64,000 bases of DNA from Planctomycetota bacterium (GTDB lineage Bacteria; Planctomycetota; J058), in contig JAHBXY010000004.1 in the NCBI GenBank assembly GCA_019636275.1, positions 51,544-115,543 on the forward strand, written 5' to 3'. A program made the position numbers and the translations under genes. Below the pieces are notes generated by a model. It saw only the letters and a list, made by a program, of their open reading frames with translations. It did no database searches and was not told the origin of the DNA. The first letter of the stretch is position 1, and each line of letters starts with the position of its first letter. Shown here in pieces: positions 1 through 8,478 of the stretch.

Positions 1-140
1 GCGCGGCGCGCCGCCTCGACGAGCGACGTGTGGCCCGCGTGCAGGGCGCCCATGGTGGGCACGAAGCCGACCGTGTGCCCCTCGCGCCGCCACGCGCGCA
101 CGCGCTCGCGCACGGCCGAGATCGAGGTCAGGTGCTCCAT
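1..140 (-). CDS. panC: Pantothenate synthetase, N-terminal fragment
   Basis: PanC condenses pantoate and beta-alanine with ATP to pantothenate, on the vitamin B5/coenzyme A route in the cytoplasm. Only the first 46 residues lie in the window; the gene runs off the left edge. The fragment reads [15 protein letters not shown] and then [13 protein letters not shown], the family's N-terminal signature. PTMGALH holds the nucleotide-binding HxGH-like region (here HAGH) shared with nucleotidyltransferase-fold ligases. The ATG at 138-140 is the only sensible start and gives the usual spacing of about 25 residues before the PTMGALHxGH motif. The gene is transcribed leftward. The next minus-strand remnant upstream ends 83 bp away. 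Confidence 0.93.
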   Translation of the reverse strand, partial: MEHLTSISAVRERVRAWRREGHTVGFVPTMGALHAGHTSLVEAARR

Positions 141-223
141 CGCGCGCTCCGCGGCCGAGCATACCCGCGCTCGCCGGGCCCGTGGCGCGACCCCGGGTCC
201 ACGTCACCCGGGACGGTCGCCGA

Positions 224-856
224 TCAGCGCGCGCGCAGGGCGAGCTCACGCAGGATCTGTCCGCCCAGCCCATCCGGCTCGGCCAGGATCCCCTGGAGCA
301 GGTGCTCGACGCCGACCTCCGCAGCGCCGGAGGCCACGGCGGAGTCCCTGGCCAGCTCGAAGGCCCGGAGCGCGTCCGGGGTGAACGGGAGGGCCCCCGG
401 CGGGTGGAGCGCCTTGCGCCCGGGTCTGGCGATCTCGACCGCGGCCGTGACCCGCGCGCGCAGCGCGTCCGGCCCGAACTCGGGTGGGGGCAGCCCTTCG
501 ACCTCGAGCAGGCCGAGCGCCAGATGCTCGGTGCCGATCCGTGCGTCCCGGAGCGCTAGCCCGGATCACGCACGAGTGGAGGTCGTCACGTTCACGTGAA
601 GTCGAGCCAGGAGAGTGCAGGATCCGGGCGGTGCCCGAGCGAGGGGCTCGGCGAAAGCCGGGCCGGTCTCTCCACACGGTGTCGTCGAGGAGCGCCGAGC
701 CCCGAGCGAGGTGGCCGACGACCTGGCGAGGATCGTTCAGGGTTCCGTGCAGGTGCGGTGCGGCAGTCGTCACGCGGTCATGAATGATCCGAGCCAGGCG
801 CCCACGCGGGCCCGGCTGCACGCCAGGCGGAGCTCGTGGCTCAGGCGATCGAACAT
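224..856 (-). pseudogene. Broken Clp N-terminal-domain protein
   Basis: The minus strand carries a recognisable but interrupted Clp N-domain (Clp R) protein. Reading starts with MFDRLSHELRLACSRARVGAW at 856, then hits TGA near 772. A shifted frame continues with a HLHGTLNDPRQVVGHL-like segment. The original frame returns with a second Clp repeat (ARIGTEHLALGLL ... VGVEHLLQGIL) and stops at 224-226. Another in-frame TGA lies at 566-568. Start and end are in the same frame (211 codons), so two compensating shifts plus one stop explain it. Two Clp R repeats without an AAA+ module resemble stand-alone ClpS/ClpN-like adaptors of Clp proteases. It could be a true pseudogene or an assembly with indel errors. 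Confidence 0.6.
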
Positions 857-924
857 GTCCCCAGCCTAGATTCTCGAAGCCGCCGGGTCCACCGGCCGAC
901 GCCGGCCCGTGGTAAGCAGTACCC

Positions 925-2292
925 ATGGACCTGTTCGGGCACGACGACGACGACGAGCGGCCGGCCGCGCCGCCCCCGCCGCCGGGCGCGCCCGACCGGA
1001 GCCGGCCGCCGCTGGCCGAGCGCATGCGGCCGACGTCGCTCGAGGAGTACGCCGGCCAGCCGCAGCTCACGGGCCCCAACGGCCTGTTCGCGCTCGTCGG
1101 CCAGAAGAAGGTCCTCCCCTCGACGGTGCTCTGGGGGCCGCCGGGTTGCGGCAAGACGACGCTGGCGCGCCTCCTGGCGCGGGCGGTCGGCCTGCCGTTC
1201 GTGTCCTTCTCGGCGGTGACCGGCGGCGTGAAGGAGGTGCGCGAGCTCGTGGCCGAGGCGCGCACGCGCCGGCGGCTCGAGGGCGTGCCCACGGTGCTGT
1301 TCGTCGACGAGATCCACCGCTTCAACAAGGCGCAGCAGGACGCTTTCCTGCCTCACGTCGAGGACGGGACCGTGATCCTCCTCGGCGCCACGACGGAGAA
1401 CCCCTCGTTCGAGCTGAACGCGGCCCTCCTCTCGCGCGCGCAGGTCGAGGTGCTCGAGCCGCTGGCGCCCGAGGCGGTCGTGGGCCTCCTGCGCCGCGCG
1501 CTGAGCGACCGCGGCCGCGGCCTGGGCCACCTCGAGCTCGCGGCCGACGAGGACGCCCTGACGCGGATCGCCGACCTGGCCCGCGGCGACGCGCGCACCG
1601 CCTACAACCTGCTCGAGACGACGGCGGCCCTCGTCGGCGAGCGCGGGCGGCTGACGCGCGACGTCGTCGACGAGGCGATCCGCGCGAGCACCTTGCGCTA
1701 CGACAAGACCGGCGAGCAGCACTTCGACACCGTCAGCGCGTTCATCAAGAGCCTGCGCGGCTCGGACCCCGACGCCGGCCTCTACTATCTGGCGCGCATG
1801 CTCGAGGGCGGCGAGGACCCGCGGTTCATCGCCCGGCGCATGGTGGTCTTCGCCTCCGAGGACGTCGGCAACGCCGACCCGGGCGCGCTCGGCGTCGCCG
1901 TCGACGTCGCCCAGGCCGTCGAGCTCGTGGGCCTGCCGGAGGCCCGGATCAACATGGCGCAGGCGGTCACCTACCTGGCGCTGGCCCCCAAGAGCAACGC
2001 CAGCTACATGGGCGTCAACGCCGCCCTCGAGGCCGTGCGGCGCACGGGGCCGCTGCCGATCCCGCTCCACGTGCGCAACGCCCCGACCGGCCTCATGAAG
2101 CGGCTGGGCTACGGGGCGGGGTACGAGTACGCTCACGACCAGGCGGGCGGCGTCACGGGGCAGCGTCACCTGCCGGACGCGCTCGCGGGGGCGCGCTTCT
2201 ACGAGCCGACCGACCGGGGCCTGGAGGCCGAGCTCGGGCGGCGGCTCGAGCGGCTGCGGGCCCTGCGCGGCGGCAGGCGGGAGCGGACGTGA
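925..2292 (+). CDS. rarA: Replication-associated recombination protein A (AAA+ ATPase)
   Basis: RarA/MgsA is a clamp-loader-like AAA+ ATPase that acts at stalled or gapped replication forks with SSB. The 455-residue protein has the full family layout. A proline/aspartate-rich N-tail (1-30) is followed by RPTSLEEYAGQ, Walker A GPPGCGKTT (71-79), Walker B LFVDEIHRF (125-133), sensor 1 GATTENPSFE (154-163), an SRA arginine-finger region (170-172) and the C-terminal MgsA tetramerisation domain (YDKTGEQHFD onward). The ATG at 925 was chosen for the MDLFG start typical of the family. Its stop overlaps the GTG of the next gene by 4 bp, so it heads a four-gene overlapping run. Length and motifs are normal. 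Confidence 0.96.
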   Translation: MDLFGHDDDDERPAAPPPPPGAPDRSRPPLAERMRPTSLEEYAGQPQLTGPNGLFALVGQKKVLPSTVLWGPPGCGKTTLARLLARAVGLPFVSFSAVTGGVKEVRELVAEARTRRRLEGVPTVLFVDEIHRFNKAQQDAFLPHVEDGTVILLGATTENPSFELNAALLSRAQVEVLEPLAPEAVVGLLRRALSDRGRGLGHLELAADEDALTRIADLARGDARTAYNLLETTAALVGERGRLTRDVVDEAIRASTLRYDKTGEQHFDTVSAFIKSLRGSDPDAGLYYLARMLEGGEDPRFIARRMVVFASEDVGNADPGALGVAVDVAQAVELVGLPEARINMAQAVTYLALAPKSNASYMGVNAALEAVRRTGPLPIPLHVRNAPTGLMKRLGYGAGYEYAHDQAGGVTGQRHLPDALAGARFYEPTDRGLEAELGRRLERLRALRGGRRERT

Positions 2293-2606
2293 GCGGCGCG
2301 ATCAAGCTGTGGCTCGACGACTGGCGCCCGGCGCCCGCGGGCTGGACGCTGGCGACGACGATCGCCGAGGCGCTCGCGCTCCTGCGCACGGGGCGCGTCA
2401 CGCACGCGTCGCTCGACTACCACCTGACGGGCCGCGAGAAGGGCCACGAGGTGGCGAACTTCATCAAGGAGGAGGCCCACGCCGGGCGGCTGCCGCGCCT
2501 GGCCTGGGCCACCCACACGTCCGACGGGGCGGGCGCGGCGCACATGCGCGCGATCCTGGAGGATGCGGACCTGTTCTGGTCCATGCACGAGGAAGGGGCG
2601 GGCTGA
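2289..2606 (+). CDS. Cyclic-phosphate-processing receiver-like (cREC) protein
   Basis: A 105-residue single-domain protein resembling the receiver-like cREC family. Landmarks are LWLDDWRPAP near the N-terminus (Asp10, Asp11), SLDYHL (41-46), a GHEVANF helix (52-58) and HTSD (76-79). The acidic pair, the LD and the HS-like motif match the family's LWLDDxRP, SLDxDL and HSxN pattern. Family-level comparative work places cREC with RNA cyclic-phosphate processing; the biochemical role here is inferred. The GTG start at 2289 overlaps the rarA stop (GTGA), and the stop overlaps the next ATG by one base, so it is very probably co-translated with rarA. An ordinary response regulator is unlikely because the length and Asp spacing differ. 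Confidence 0.7.
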   Translation: MSGAIKLWLDDWRPAPAGWTLATTIAEALALLRTGRVTHASLDYHLTGREKGHEVANFIKEEAHAGRLPRLAWATHTSDGAGAAHMRAILEDADLFWSMHEEGAG

Positions 2607-3844
2607 TGGGTATGGTCCTCCAGCGCACGGCGCCCGCCTGGGCGGGCGAGGGGGCGCTCGACGGCCTGGCCGAGGCGCTGCTCGACGCGCTCCCCGACCC
2701 GGCGTGGCGCGACCTGGTCGACGTCGAGCGCGACGGCGCGACGCTGGCGGTCGCCCTGCACCCGGCCGAGGAGTCGCTGCGCTGCGAGGTCGAGGGCGAC
2801 CGCCTTCGCGTGACCGGGCGCACGAACTCCGCCGGGCCGGGCTACCACGCCTTCGTCCTCGACCTGCTCGACCGCGCCGGCGAGGCGTGCGGCCTCGTGT
2901 GGGACCCGCCCGAGGACCTCACGGCGAGCGAGGACGTCCCGTCGCTGCAGGCCGAGGCGGCCGACTGGCTGCGCGAGGTGGCGCGCCGGATCTCGGCCCT
3001 GGCGCGCGAGGGGAGCGGGTCGCTCGGGGTGTCCCTGCCCGAGGGCACCGTCCTCGTCGACGAGCGCCGGGTCGCCTCGCCGCTCGGGCTGTGGGAGCCG
3101 TCGTGGTTCGAGGAGACCGCCGCCCTCGAGGGCGACGCGCTCCTCCGCCGCGCGGCCGAGTTCTACCCCTGGTTCGGCGAGGGCCTCGACGCGACCGCCT
3201 GGGCGCGCGCCGGGCAGGTGATCGCGTGGGTCGACCTCCCCTGGCGCGCGCCGCGCGACGACGCGGAGACGCGGCGCTACCAGCAGGCCCGGCTGTGCTT
3301 CGCCCGCGCCCGCACGCTCGACCCCGAGGTGGCCCTCCCGCCGGGCGTCGAGGACGAGGTGCGCCGCCTGCTCGACGCGCGCGGGCGGCCGCTCGAGGCG
3401 CCGGCGCCGGACGGCGTCGGCTTCCGCCGCCGGGTCCTGCGCTGGGCGCTGGCCGGCGGCTGGTCGATCGAGCTGCCCGGCTACTACACGTCGACGCTCG
3501 AGCGCGGCGGCGAGACGAAGCTGATCTGGTTCCCGGGCCGCACCGTGCGCGTGAGCACCTTCTCCATGCGGGTCCCCGACGGCAGCGCGCCGCCGGCCGA
3601 GCATCTCCTGCGCGAGGTGCCGGAGGGCGCCGGCCCGGTGGCCACGTTCGAGCGCGGCCACCTGCGCGGGCAGGCGGTGTTCCTGGAGGAGGAGGAGGAT
3701 GGCAAGCGCTTCTTCACCCTGCAGGGCGAGGTGGCGGCGCCGGGGGAGGTGTGCGTGGTCACGGTGTCGTTCACGGACATGGCCGACCGAGACTGGGCGA
3801 TCGCCACCTGGTCCAGCGCCTTCCACCCCGGGCCCGAGGCGTGA
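2606..3844 (+). CDS. Conserved protein of unknown function
   Basis: A 412-residue protein with no signal peptide or membrane segment, and no family I recognise. Its N-terminal 120 residues look like a small alpha/beta domain (LVDVERDGATLAVALH, then YHAFVLDLLDRAGEACGL). The middle is rich in Trp and acidic residues and includes a tetratricopeptide-like stretch (YQQARLCFARARTLDPE). The C-terminal third appears beta-rich and ends FTDMADRDWAIATWSSAFHP, reminiscent of immunity- or chaperone-type domains. The ATG overlaps the stop of the cREC gene by one base and its own stop overlaps the SDR start (GTGA), so it sits inside the rarA operon. A cytoplasmic accessory role is an inference from context only. 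Confidence 0.75.
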   Translation: MGMVLQRTAPAWAGEGALDGLAEALLDALPDPAWRDLVDVERDGATLAVALHPAEESLRCEVEGDRLRVTGRTNSAGPGYHAFVLDLLDRAGEACGLVWDPPEDLTASEDVPSLQAEAADWLREVARRISALAREGSGSLGVSLPEGTVLVDERRVASPLGLWEPSWFEETAALEGDALLRRAAEFYPWFGEGLDATAWARAGQVIAWVDLPWRAPRDDAETRRYQQARLCFARARTLDPEVALPPGVEDEVRRLLDARGRPLEAPAPDGVGFRRRVLRWALAGGWSIELPGYYTSTLERGGETKLIWFPGRTVRVSTFSMRVPDGSAPPAEHLLREVPEGAGPVATFERGHLRGQAVFLEEEEDGKRFFTLQGEVAAPGEVCVVTVSFTDMADRDWAIATWSSAFHPGPEA

Positions 3845-4686
3845 GCCTCCGCGACCAGGTCGCGCTGGTCACCGGCGCGGCGTCGGGGATCGGGCGGGCG
3901 CTGGCGGGCGAGCTGGCCCGCGCCGGGGCGGTCGTGGTGCTCCTCGACGTGGACGCCGACGGGGTCGCCCGGGCGGCGGCCGACCTGACCGCCGCCGGCG
4001 GACGCGCTGAGGGGCTGGCGCTCGACGTGACCCGCGCCGACGCCTTCGAGGCGGTCGTGCGCGACGCGCGCGCGCGGCACGGCCGCGTGGACCTGCTCTT
4101 CAACGTCGCGGGCGTCGGCCTCGTCGCCGTGGCGCACGACCTCACGCCGGCCGACTGGGCGCGCGTCCTCGACGTGAACCTGCGCGGCGTGGTCCACGGC
4201 GTCGCCGCGGCCTACCCGCTCATGGTCGCGCAGGGGCGCGGGCAGATCGTCAACGTCGCCTCGCTCGCCGGGCTGGTCCCCACACCGGGGCTCGTCGCCT
4301 ACTCGGCGAGCAAGCACGCCGTCGTCGGCCTGTCCGGCTCGCTGCGCGAGGAGGCGCGCCACCACGGCGTGCGCGTGACCTGCGTCTGCCCGGGCATGGT
4401 CGAGACGCCCATGCTCTCGCGGCCGAGCAGCTTCCTGAACCTCGACGGGCCGAAGCTGCGCGAGCGCCTGCTCTTCGGGGCGATCACGCCGGAGGCCTGC
4501 GCGCGCGCGATCCTGCGCGCCGCCCGCCGCGACCGGGCGCTGGTCACGGTCGGCGGCGGCGCCTGGTTCACCTACCTGCTGTGGCGGATCGCGCCGTGGC
4601 TCGTGCGCGCGATCGCCCGGGCGCTCGCGCGGCGGCTGCACGAGGACCGGCGGCGCGGGGCCCCGGCGCTGGACGTCAAGAGCTGA
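3841..4686 (+). CDS. Short-chain dehydrogenase/reductase (SDR)
   Basis: A classical SDR oxidoreductase of 281 residues, expected to use NAD(P)H on an alcohol or carbonyl substrate. It has the Rossmann motif TGAASGIG (11-18), an Asp after beta-2 (LLDVD) suggesting NAD(H) preference, NVAG (88-91), catalytic Ser141, the YSASK motif (Tyr154, Lys158) and the CPGMVETPM loop. The C-terminus carries a Trp-rich, partly hydrophobic helix (WFTYLLWRIAPWLVRAI) that may lie on the membrane. The GTG start overlaps the preceding stop, making it the last member of the rarA-cREC-unknown-SDR run. The substrate cannot be read from the sequence. Confidence 0.9.
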   Translation: MSLRDQVALVTGAASGIGRALAGELARAGAVVVLLDVDADGVARAAADLTAAGGRAEGLALDVTRADAFEAVVRDARARHGRVDLLFNVAGVGLVAVAHDLTPADWARVLDVNLRGVVHGVAAAYPLMVAQGRGQIVNVASLAGLVPTPGLVAYSASKHAVVGLSGSLREEARHHGVRVTCVCPGMVETPMLSRPSSFLNLDGPKLRERLLFGAITPEACARAILRAARRDRALVTVGGGAWFTYLLWRIAPWLVRAIARALARRLHEDRRRGAPALDVKS

Positions 4687-4743
4687 GGCCTCTCGCCCGT
4701 CGCTGCCCGGCGTGCTCTGATCCCGCCGGGCAGGAGGCAGGGC

Positions 4744-6369
4744 GTGGACGGCGCGGAGGGCTTCACCACGGCGGTGGGGGTCGAGGTCGTCGCGGAGCTG
4801 CTGGTGATCGCCACGGCCGTGGCGCTCGTCACCCGGCGGATCCGGATCCCCTACACGGTCGCGCTCGTGCTCGTCGGGCTGGGGGTGGGCTTCTCGCACC
4901 TGCTCCACCCGATCGGCCTGTCGACCGACGTGATCCTGCTCGTGTTCCTGCCGCCGCTCCTGTTCGAGGGCACGGCGGCCATGGACCTGGCGACCCTGCG
5001 GGCCAAGTGGCTCGAGGTGCTCGTCCTGGCCCTGCCGGTGACGCTCCTCTGCGCCGGCGCGGTCGCGGCCACCCTCCACTGGGGCTTCGGCTACCCGTGG
5101 CTCGTGGCCCTGCTCGTGGGCGCGATCCTCTCGCCGACCGACCCGGTGAGCGTGCTTGCGATCCTGCGCGAGACCGGCGTCTCGAAGCGGCTGGCGCACG
5201 TCGTCGACGGCGAGTCGTGCTTCAACGACGGCGTGGGCGTCGTCCTGTTCCTGATCCTCACCCGCGCGCTCGGCGGCGACGAGGTCACGGCCGGCGGCGC
5301 GGTGAAGCTCTTCACGGTCGAGGTCGCGGGCGGGCTGGCCGTCGGCGTGGTCCTGGGCCTCGGGGCCTCGCTCCTGCTCAAGCAGCTCGACGACCACCTG
5401 CTCGAGGTCATGATCTCGGTCGCGCTGGCCTACGGCACCTACGTGCTGGCCGAGCGGCTGCACGTCTCCGGCGTGATCGCCGTCGTCGCCGCCGGGCTGA
5501 TCGTCGGCAGCTGGGGGCGCGAGGTCGCCATGTCGCCCACGACGCGCCTGGCGCTGTCGCACTTCTGGGAGGTCGCGGCGTTCATCGCCAACTCGCTCCT
5601 GTTCCTGCTCGTCGGGATCGCCGTCGAGAGCGCCCGCCTGGGCGAGTTCGCCCTGACGATCGCCGCCGTGTTCGTGGCCCTGACGGGCGCCAGGTTCGTC
5701 CTCGTCCACCTGGTCGGCCTCGTCCTCGCGCGGACGGGGCGCGAGCTCCCGCCGGCCTGGCGCCACGTGATCGCCTGGGCCGGGCTCCGCGGCTCGATCC
5801 CGATCGCCCTGGCGCTCGGCGTGGTCCTGCCGGCCGGCGGCGGCGGACCGACGCAGGCGGAGCTGCTCACGGTCGTCTTCGGCGTCGTGCTCGTGTCGCT
5901 CCTCGCGCAGGGCCTGACCGTCAAGCCGCTGATCGTGCGCCTCGGCCTGGCCGCGCACGACCCGCGCGAGCGCGAGCTCGAGCGCCTGGCCGGCGAGCGC
6001 CTGGCGCTCGTCGCGGCCGGCGAGCGGCTCGACGAGCTGTCGCGCACGGGGCAGCTCCCGCCGGCCCTCGAGCGGGAGCTACGAACCGAGATCGACGCGC
6101 GCGCGGGGGAGCTCCAGGCCGCGATCGAGGCCTACCTCCAGGCCCACCCCGAGCTCTCGCGCAGCCGGCGCGACGACGCGGTGCGCGCCCTGCTCCTGGC
6201 CGAGCGGGCGGCGCTCGAGACCGCCTACGGGCGCGGGCTCCTCTCGCAGGAGACGCTCGAGGCGTTGCACGCGCAGGTCGACGTCGCGCTCGAGCGCGCC
6301 GACGCGGTCGCGTTCTCGCGGCCGGCCCCGGCGCCCGACGCCGGGGGCCTCACGTCGCCGCCTGGATGA
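4744..6369 (+). CDS. Na+/H+ antiporter, CPA1/NhaP family
   Basis: An inner-membrane cation:proton antiporter of 541 residues for Na+ (or K+)/H+ exchange and pH homeostasis. About 12 hydrophobic helices fill residues 15-410. CPA1 signatures are PPLLFEG (70-76), SPTDPVSV (130-137, ion-site Asp), DGESCFNDGVGVV (155-167, the ND pair typical of electroneutral CPA1 members) and WAGLRGSIPIAL. A cytoplasmic tail of about 140 residues is rich in Glu and Arg and probably coiled coil. The GTG start at 4744 follows a strong AGGAGG at 4732-4737. The 3' end overlaps the convergent beta-propeller gene by 20 bp, so each transcript is antisense to the other's tail. Confidence 0.93.
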   Translation: MDGAEGFTTAVGVEVVAELLVIATAVALVTRRIRIPYTVALVLVGLGVGFSHLLHPIGLSTDVILLVFLPPLLFEGTAAMDLATLRAKWLEVLVLALPVTLLCAGAVAATLHWGFGYPWLVALLVGAILSPTDPVSVLAILRETGVSKRLAHVVDGESCFNDGVGVVLFLILTRALGGDEVTAGGAVKLFTVEVAGGLAVGVVLGLGASLLLKQLDDHLLEVMISVALAYGTYVLAERLHVSGVIAVVAAGLIVGSWGREVAMSPTTRLALSHFWEVAAFIANSLLFLLVGIAVESARLGEFALTIAAVFVALTGARFVLVHLVGLVLARTGRELPPAWRHVIAWAGLRGSIPIALALGVVLPAGGGGPTQAELLTVVFGVVLVSLLAQGLTVKPLIVRLGLAAHDPRERELERLAGERLALVAAGERLDELSRTGQLPPALERELRTEIDARAGELQAAIEAYLQAHPELSRSRRDDAVRALLLAERAALETAYGRGLLSQETLEALHAQVDVALERADAVAFSRPAPAPDAGGLTSPPG

Positions 6370-7585
6370 GCAGGAGGCGCTGCTCGCCCCAGATACCCGT
6401 GTCGTCGAAGAGGGCCAGGACGAGCGCGCCGTCGCCGGCGTGCAGGAAGGCCCAGCGGACCTCCACGTCGTCGACCGCCTCGCCGTCCAGCGAGGCGCGC
6501 CAGCGCTCGGCGCCGCTGGCGAGGTCGAGGGTCTGGAGGGCGGGCGTCGAATGGTCGAGCAGGAGGAGGGCGTCCCCGACCACCCAGGCCTGGACCGCGG
6601 CGGGGCGCGGGCCGAGCGGGCGCTCCCACAGGAGGCGCCCGTCGTCGCGCGCGCGTACCTCGAGGCGCTCGAGGAGCGCCACGACGTGCCCGGCCGCCAG
6701 GCACAGCCGCGCGTCGCCGGCCGGGAGGTCGAGCGTCCAGCGCGCCGCCCCGGTCCGTAGGTCGCGCTCGGTCAGCCGCCGACCTGCGACGTGCTGCGTG
6801 ACGACCTCCAAGGTGACGACGCCCGCCTCGTCGGCGCACACGACGTGCTCGTCCGGCGCCGTCCAGGCCGCGGTCGCCGACGTCACCGGGCAGACCTGGA
6901 CGCGCGGCCGCGGCCCGGGCGCCTGGCCGACGACGCGCCCGGCGACCACCTCGGCCCGGTCCTCGGCGCTCCAGCGGTGCCCCTCGAGCGGCAGGTGCGC
7001 CAGGACCTCGCCCCAGCGCTCGCCCGCCGCCACGACCGTCCGTGCCCCCTCGCCCGCGCCCGTCCAGTGCCACACGACCGCGCGGTCGGCCGAGACCCCG
7101 ACGCGCCGCGTGTAGCCGGGCGGGCGCCCGGGGCGCGCCCCCGCGCGCAACGGCGCGTCGGCGACGACCTCGCCCGTGCCGCCGTCGAGGAGCACGAGGC
7201 GCTCCCGCAGCGGCACGAGCACGTCGGGCCCACAGGCGACGGCCCCCTCGCCGTCGAGGCCGCAGCGCCAGCGCTCGGCGCCGTCGAGGCCGACGAGCCG
7301 CAGCCCCTCGGCCCCGCCGCGGACGAGCAGCTCGCCGCGATGCAGCGCGACCACCACCTCGGACGCCGGCAGGTCGCGCACGACGACCGCCGCCCGCGGC
7401 GCCCGCGCCGGCGGGGCGAGGGCGCGCCAGTCGTCCGCCGCGTCCGTCACGCGCGCCAGCGCCGCGCGCGCCCGCCAGGCGCCCCGCGCGTCGCCGGCCC
7501 GCTCGCGCCAGGCGGCCAGGGCCCGCAGGGCGTCGGGCTCCTCGGCGCGGACGCGCTGCTCCAGAGCGCGGAGCGCCTCGTCCAC
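6350..7585 (-). CDS. PQQ/WD-like beta-propeller protein
   Basis: A 411-residue protein with repeated four-stranded blades: phrases such as GLDGAERWRC, LLDGGTGEVV, LDLASGAERW and DDGRLLWERPLG are PQQ-binding-like or pyrrolo-quinoline repeats. The first ~50 residues are helical and Arg/Ala-rich with no signal peptide. The GTG start (7583-7585) directly abuts the TGA of the preceding trypsin-fold gene, so it is the last gene of a three-gene unit led by the HtrA-type protease. No catalytic residues are evident; a scaffold or substrate-sensing role with the two protease-fold proteins is an inference. It overlaps the antiporter gene tail to tail. Confidence 0.85.
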   Translation of the reverse strand: MDEALRALEQRVRAEEPDALRALAAWRERAGDARGAWRARAALARVTDAADDWRALAPPARAPRAAVVVRDLPASEVVVALHRGELLVRGGAEGLRLVGLDGAERWRCGLDGEGAVACGPDVLVPLRERLVLLDGGTGEVVADAPLRAGARPGRPPGYTRRVGVSADRAVVWHWTGAGEGARTVVAAGERWGEVLAHLPLEGHRWSAEDRAEVVAGRVVGQAPGPRPRVQVCPVTSATAAWTAPDEHVVCADEAGVVTLEVVTQHVAGRRLTERDLRTGAARWTLDLPAGDARLCLAAGHVVALLERLEVRARDDGRLLWERPLGPRPAAVQAWVVGDALLLLDHSTPALQTLDLASGAERWRASLDGEAVDDVEVRWAFLHAGDGALVLALFDDTGIWGEQRLLLIQAAT

Positions 7586-8446
7586 TCAGCGGCCCTGCTT
7601 GGCCGCCTCCGCCGCGCGCTCCTTGGCCTGCGCCACGACGGCGCGCACCTGCCCGCTCGGCAGGACGAACGGCCGGAACGCCTGGGCCATGGGGCTCTCG
7701 CCGCCCATGGCCTGCATGAGGCCGCCGCCCTGCGGGCGCATGCCCGAGGCCACGACCGTGAGGACGCCCAGCACCTCGCCCGAGGGCGCGAACACCGGCA
7801 GCCCGACGGTGGCGGCCTGCCCGGCGACGACGAAGGCGGGCTGCGGGGTCTTGATCTCGCCCGCGATCAGCCCGGTCTCGAAGTAGGGGGCGTAGTCGTA
7901 GCCCTCGTTGAGGCGCGAGACGACGATGATCGTCTGGCCGACCTTCGGCGCGCCCGCCTCGGGGAAGTCGACCGCGACGAGCTTCAGCTCGCCGAGCTCC
8001 TGCAGCTGCACGAAGGCCAGGTCCAGGCGGTCGTCGGACGCGGCCAGGAAGGCCGGATGCTCCGTGTCCTCCTCGCCGACGACGACCTTGATGTCCGAGG
8101 GCGTCGTCTTGATCTCGAACCCGCCCGGCTGCCCCTCGTCGTCCATCATGTCGCTCAGCGCCTCCTGCAGCTGCGCCGCGGAGATCGCCGAGTTGGAGAA
8201 CATGATCAGGCCGCCGGCGTCGACGACGACGCCCTGGACCTGGATGCGCTCCTCGCGCTCCTGGGTCTGGCCCATGACGTTGATCTCGGTCTTGAGGACG
8301 ATCTTCACGGTCACGATCGACGGCGCGCGTCGCTGGAGGACCTGCGCCGCCTGGGCGCCGAGGTCCTGGGCCTGCGCGGCGCTCGCCGCGAGGGCGAGGC
8401 CGAAGAGCGGGAGGAAGCGGGTGCGGGTCATCGGGGTGCGGGTCAT
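7586..8446 (-). CDS. Exported trypsin-fold protein lacking the catalytic triad
   Basis: A 286-residue exported protein: signal peptide FLPLFGLALAASAAQAQ (11-27), then an S1C-like beta-barrel. The core matches HtrA proteases (APSIVTVKI, DLAFVQL, VGQTIIVVSR, GLPVFAPSGEVLGVL). However, the expected His position reads VDAGGLIMFSN and the Ser motif reads GLPVFAPSG instead of GNSGGP, so only the Asp region survives. It is probably a non-proteolytic paralogue of the neighbouring HtrA protein. Two in-frame ATGs 15 bp apart come from a duplicated coding motif (MTRTPMTRTR). The upstream one (8446) sits about 10 bp after AGGAGA and is preferred. A 32-bp gap separates it from the protease gene. Confidence 0.85.
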   Translation of the reverse strand: MTRTPMTRTRFLPLFGLALAASAAQAQDLGAQAAQVLQRRAPSIVTVKIVLKTEINVMGQTQEREERIQVQGVVVDAGGLIMFSNSAISAAQLQEALSDMMDDEGQPGGFEIKTTPSDIKVVVGEEDTEHPAFLAASDDRLDLAFVQLQELGELKLVAVDFPEAGAPKVGQTIIVVSRLNEGYDYAPYFETGLIAGEIKTPQPAFVVAGQAATVGLPVFAPSGEVLGVLTVVASGMRPQGGGLMQAMGGESPMAQAFRPFVLPSGQVRAVVAQAKERAAEAAKQGR

Positions 8447-8478
8447 CGGGGGTCCGTCTCCTGTGTCGAACGGCCGGC

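Noticed and set aside
246..1328. A 360-codon minus-strand frame across the rarA start
   Set aside because: It lies antisense to rarA and crosses the broken Clp gene in the wrong frame. Composition is that of a shadow.
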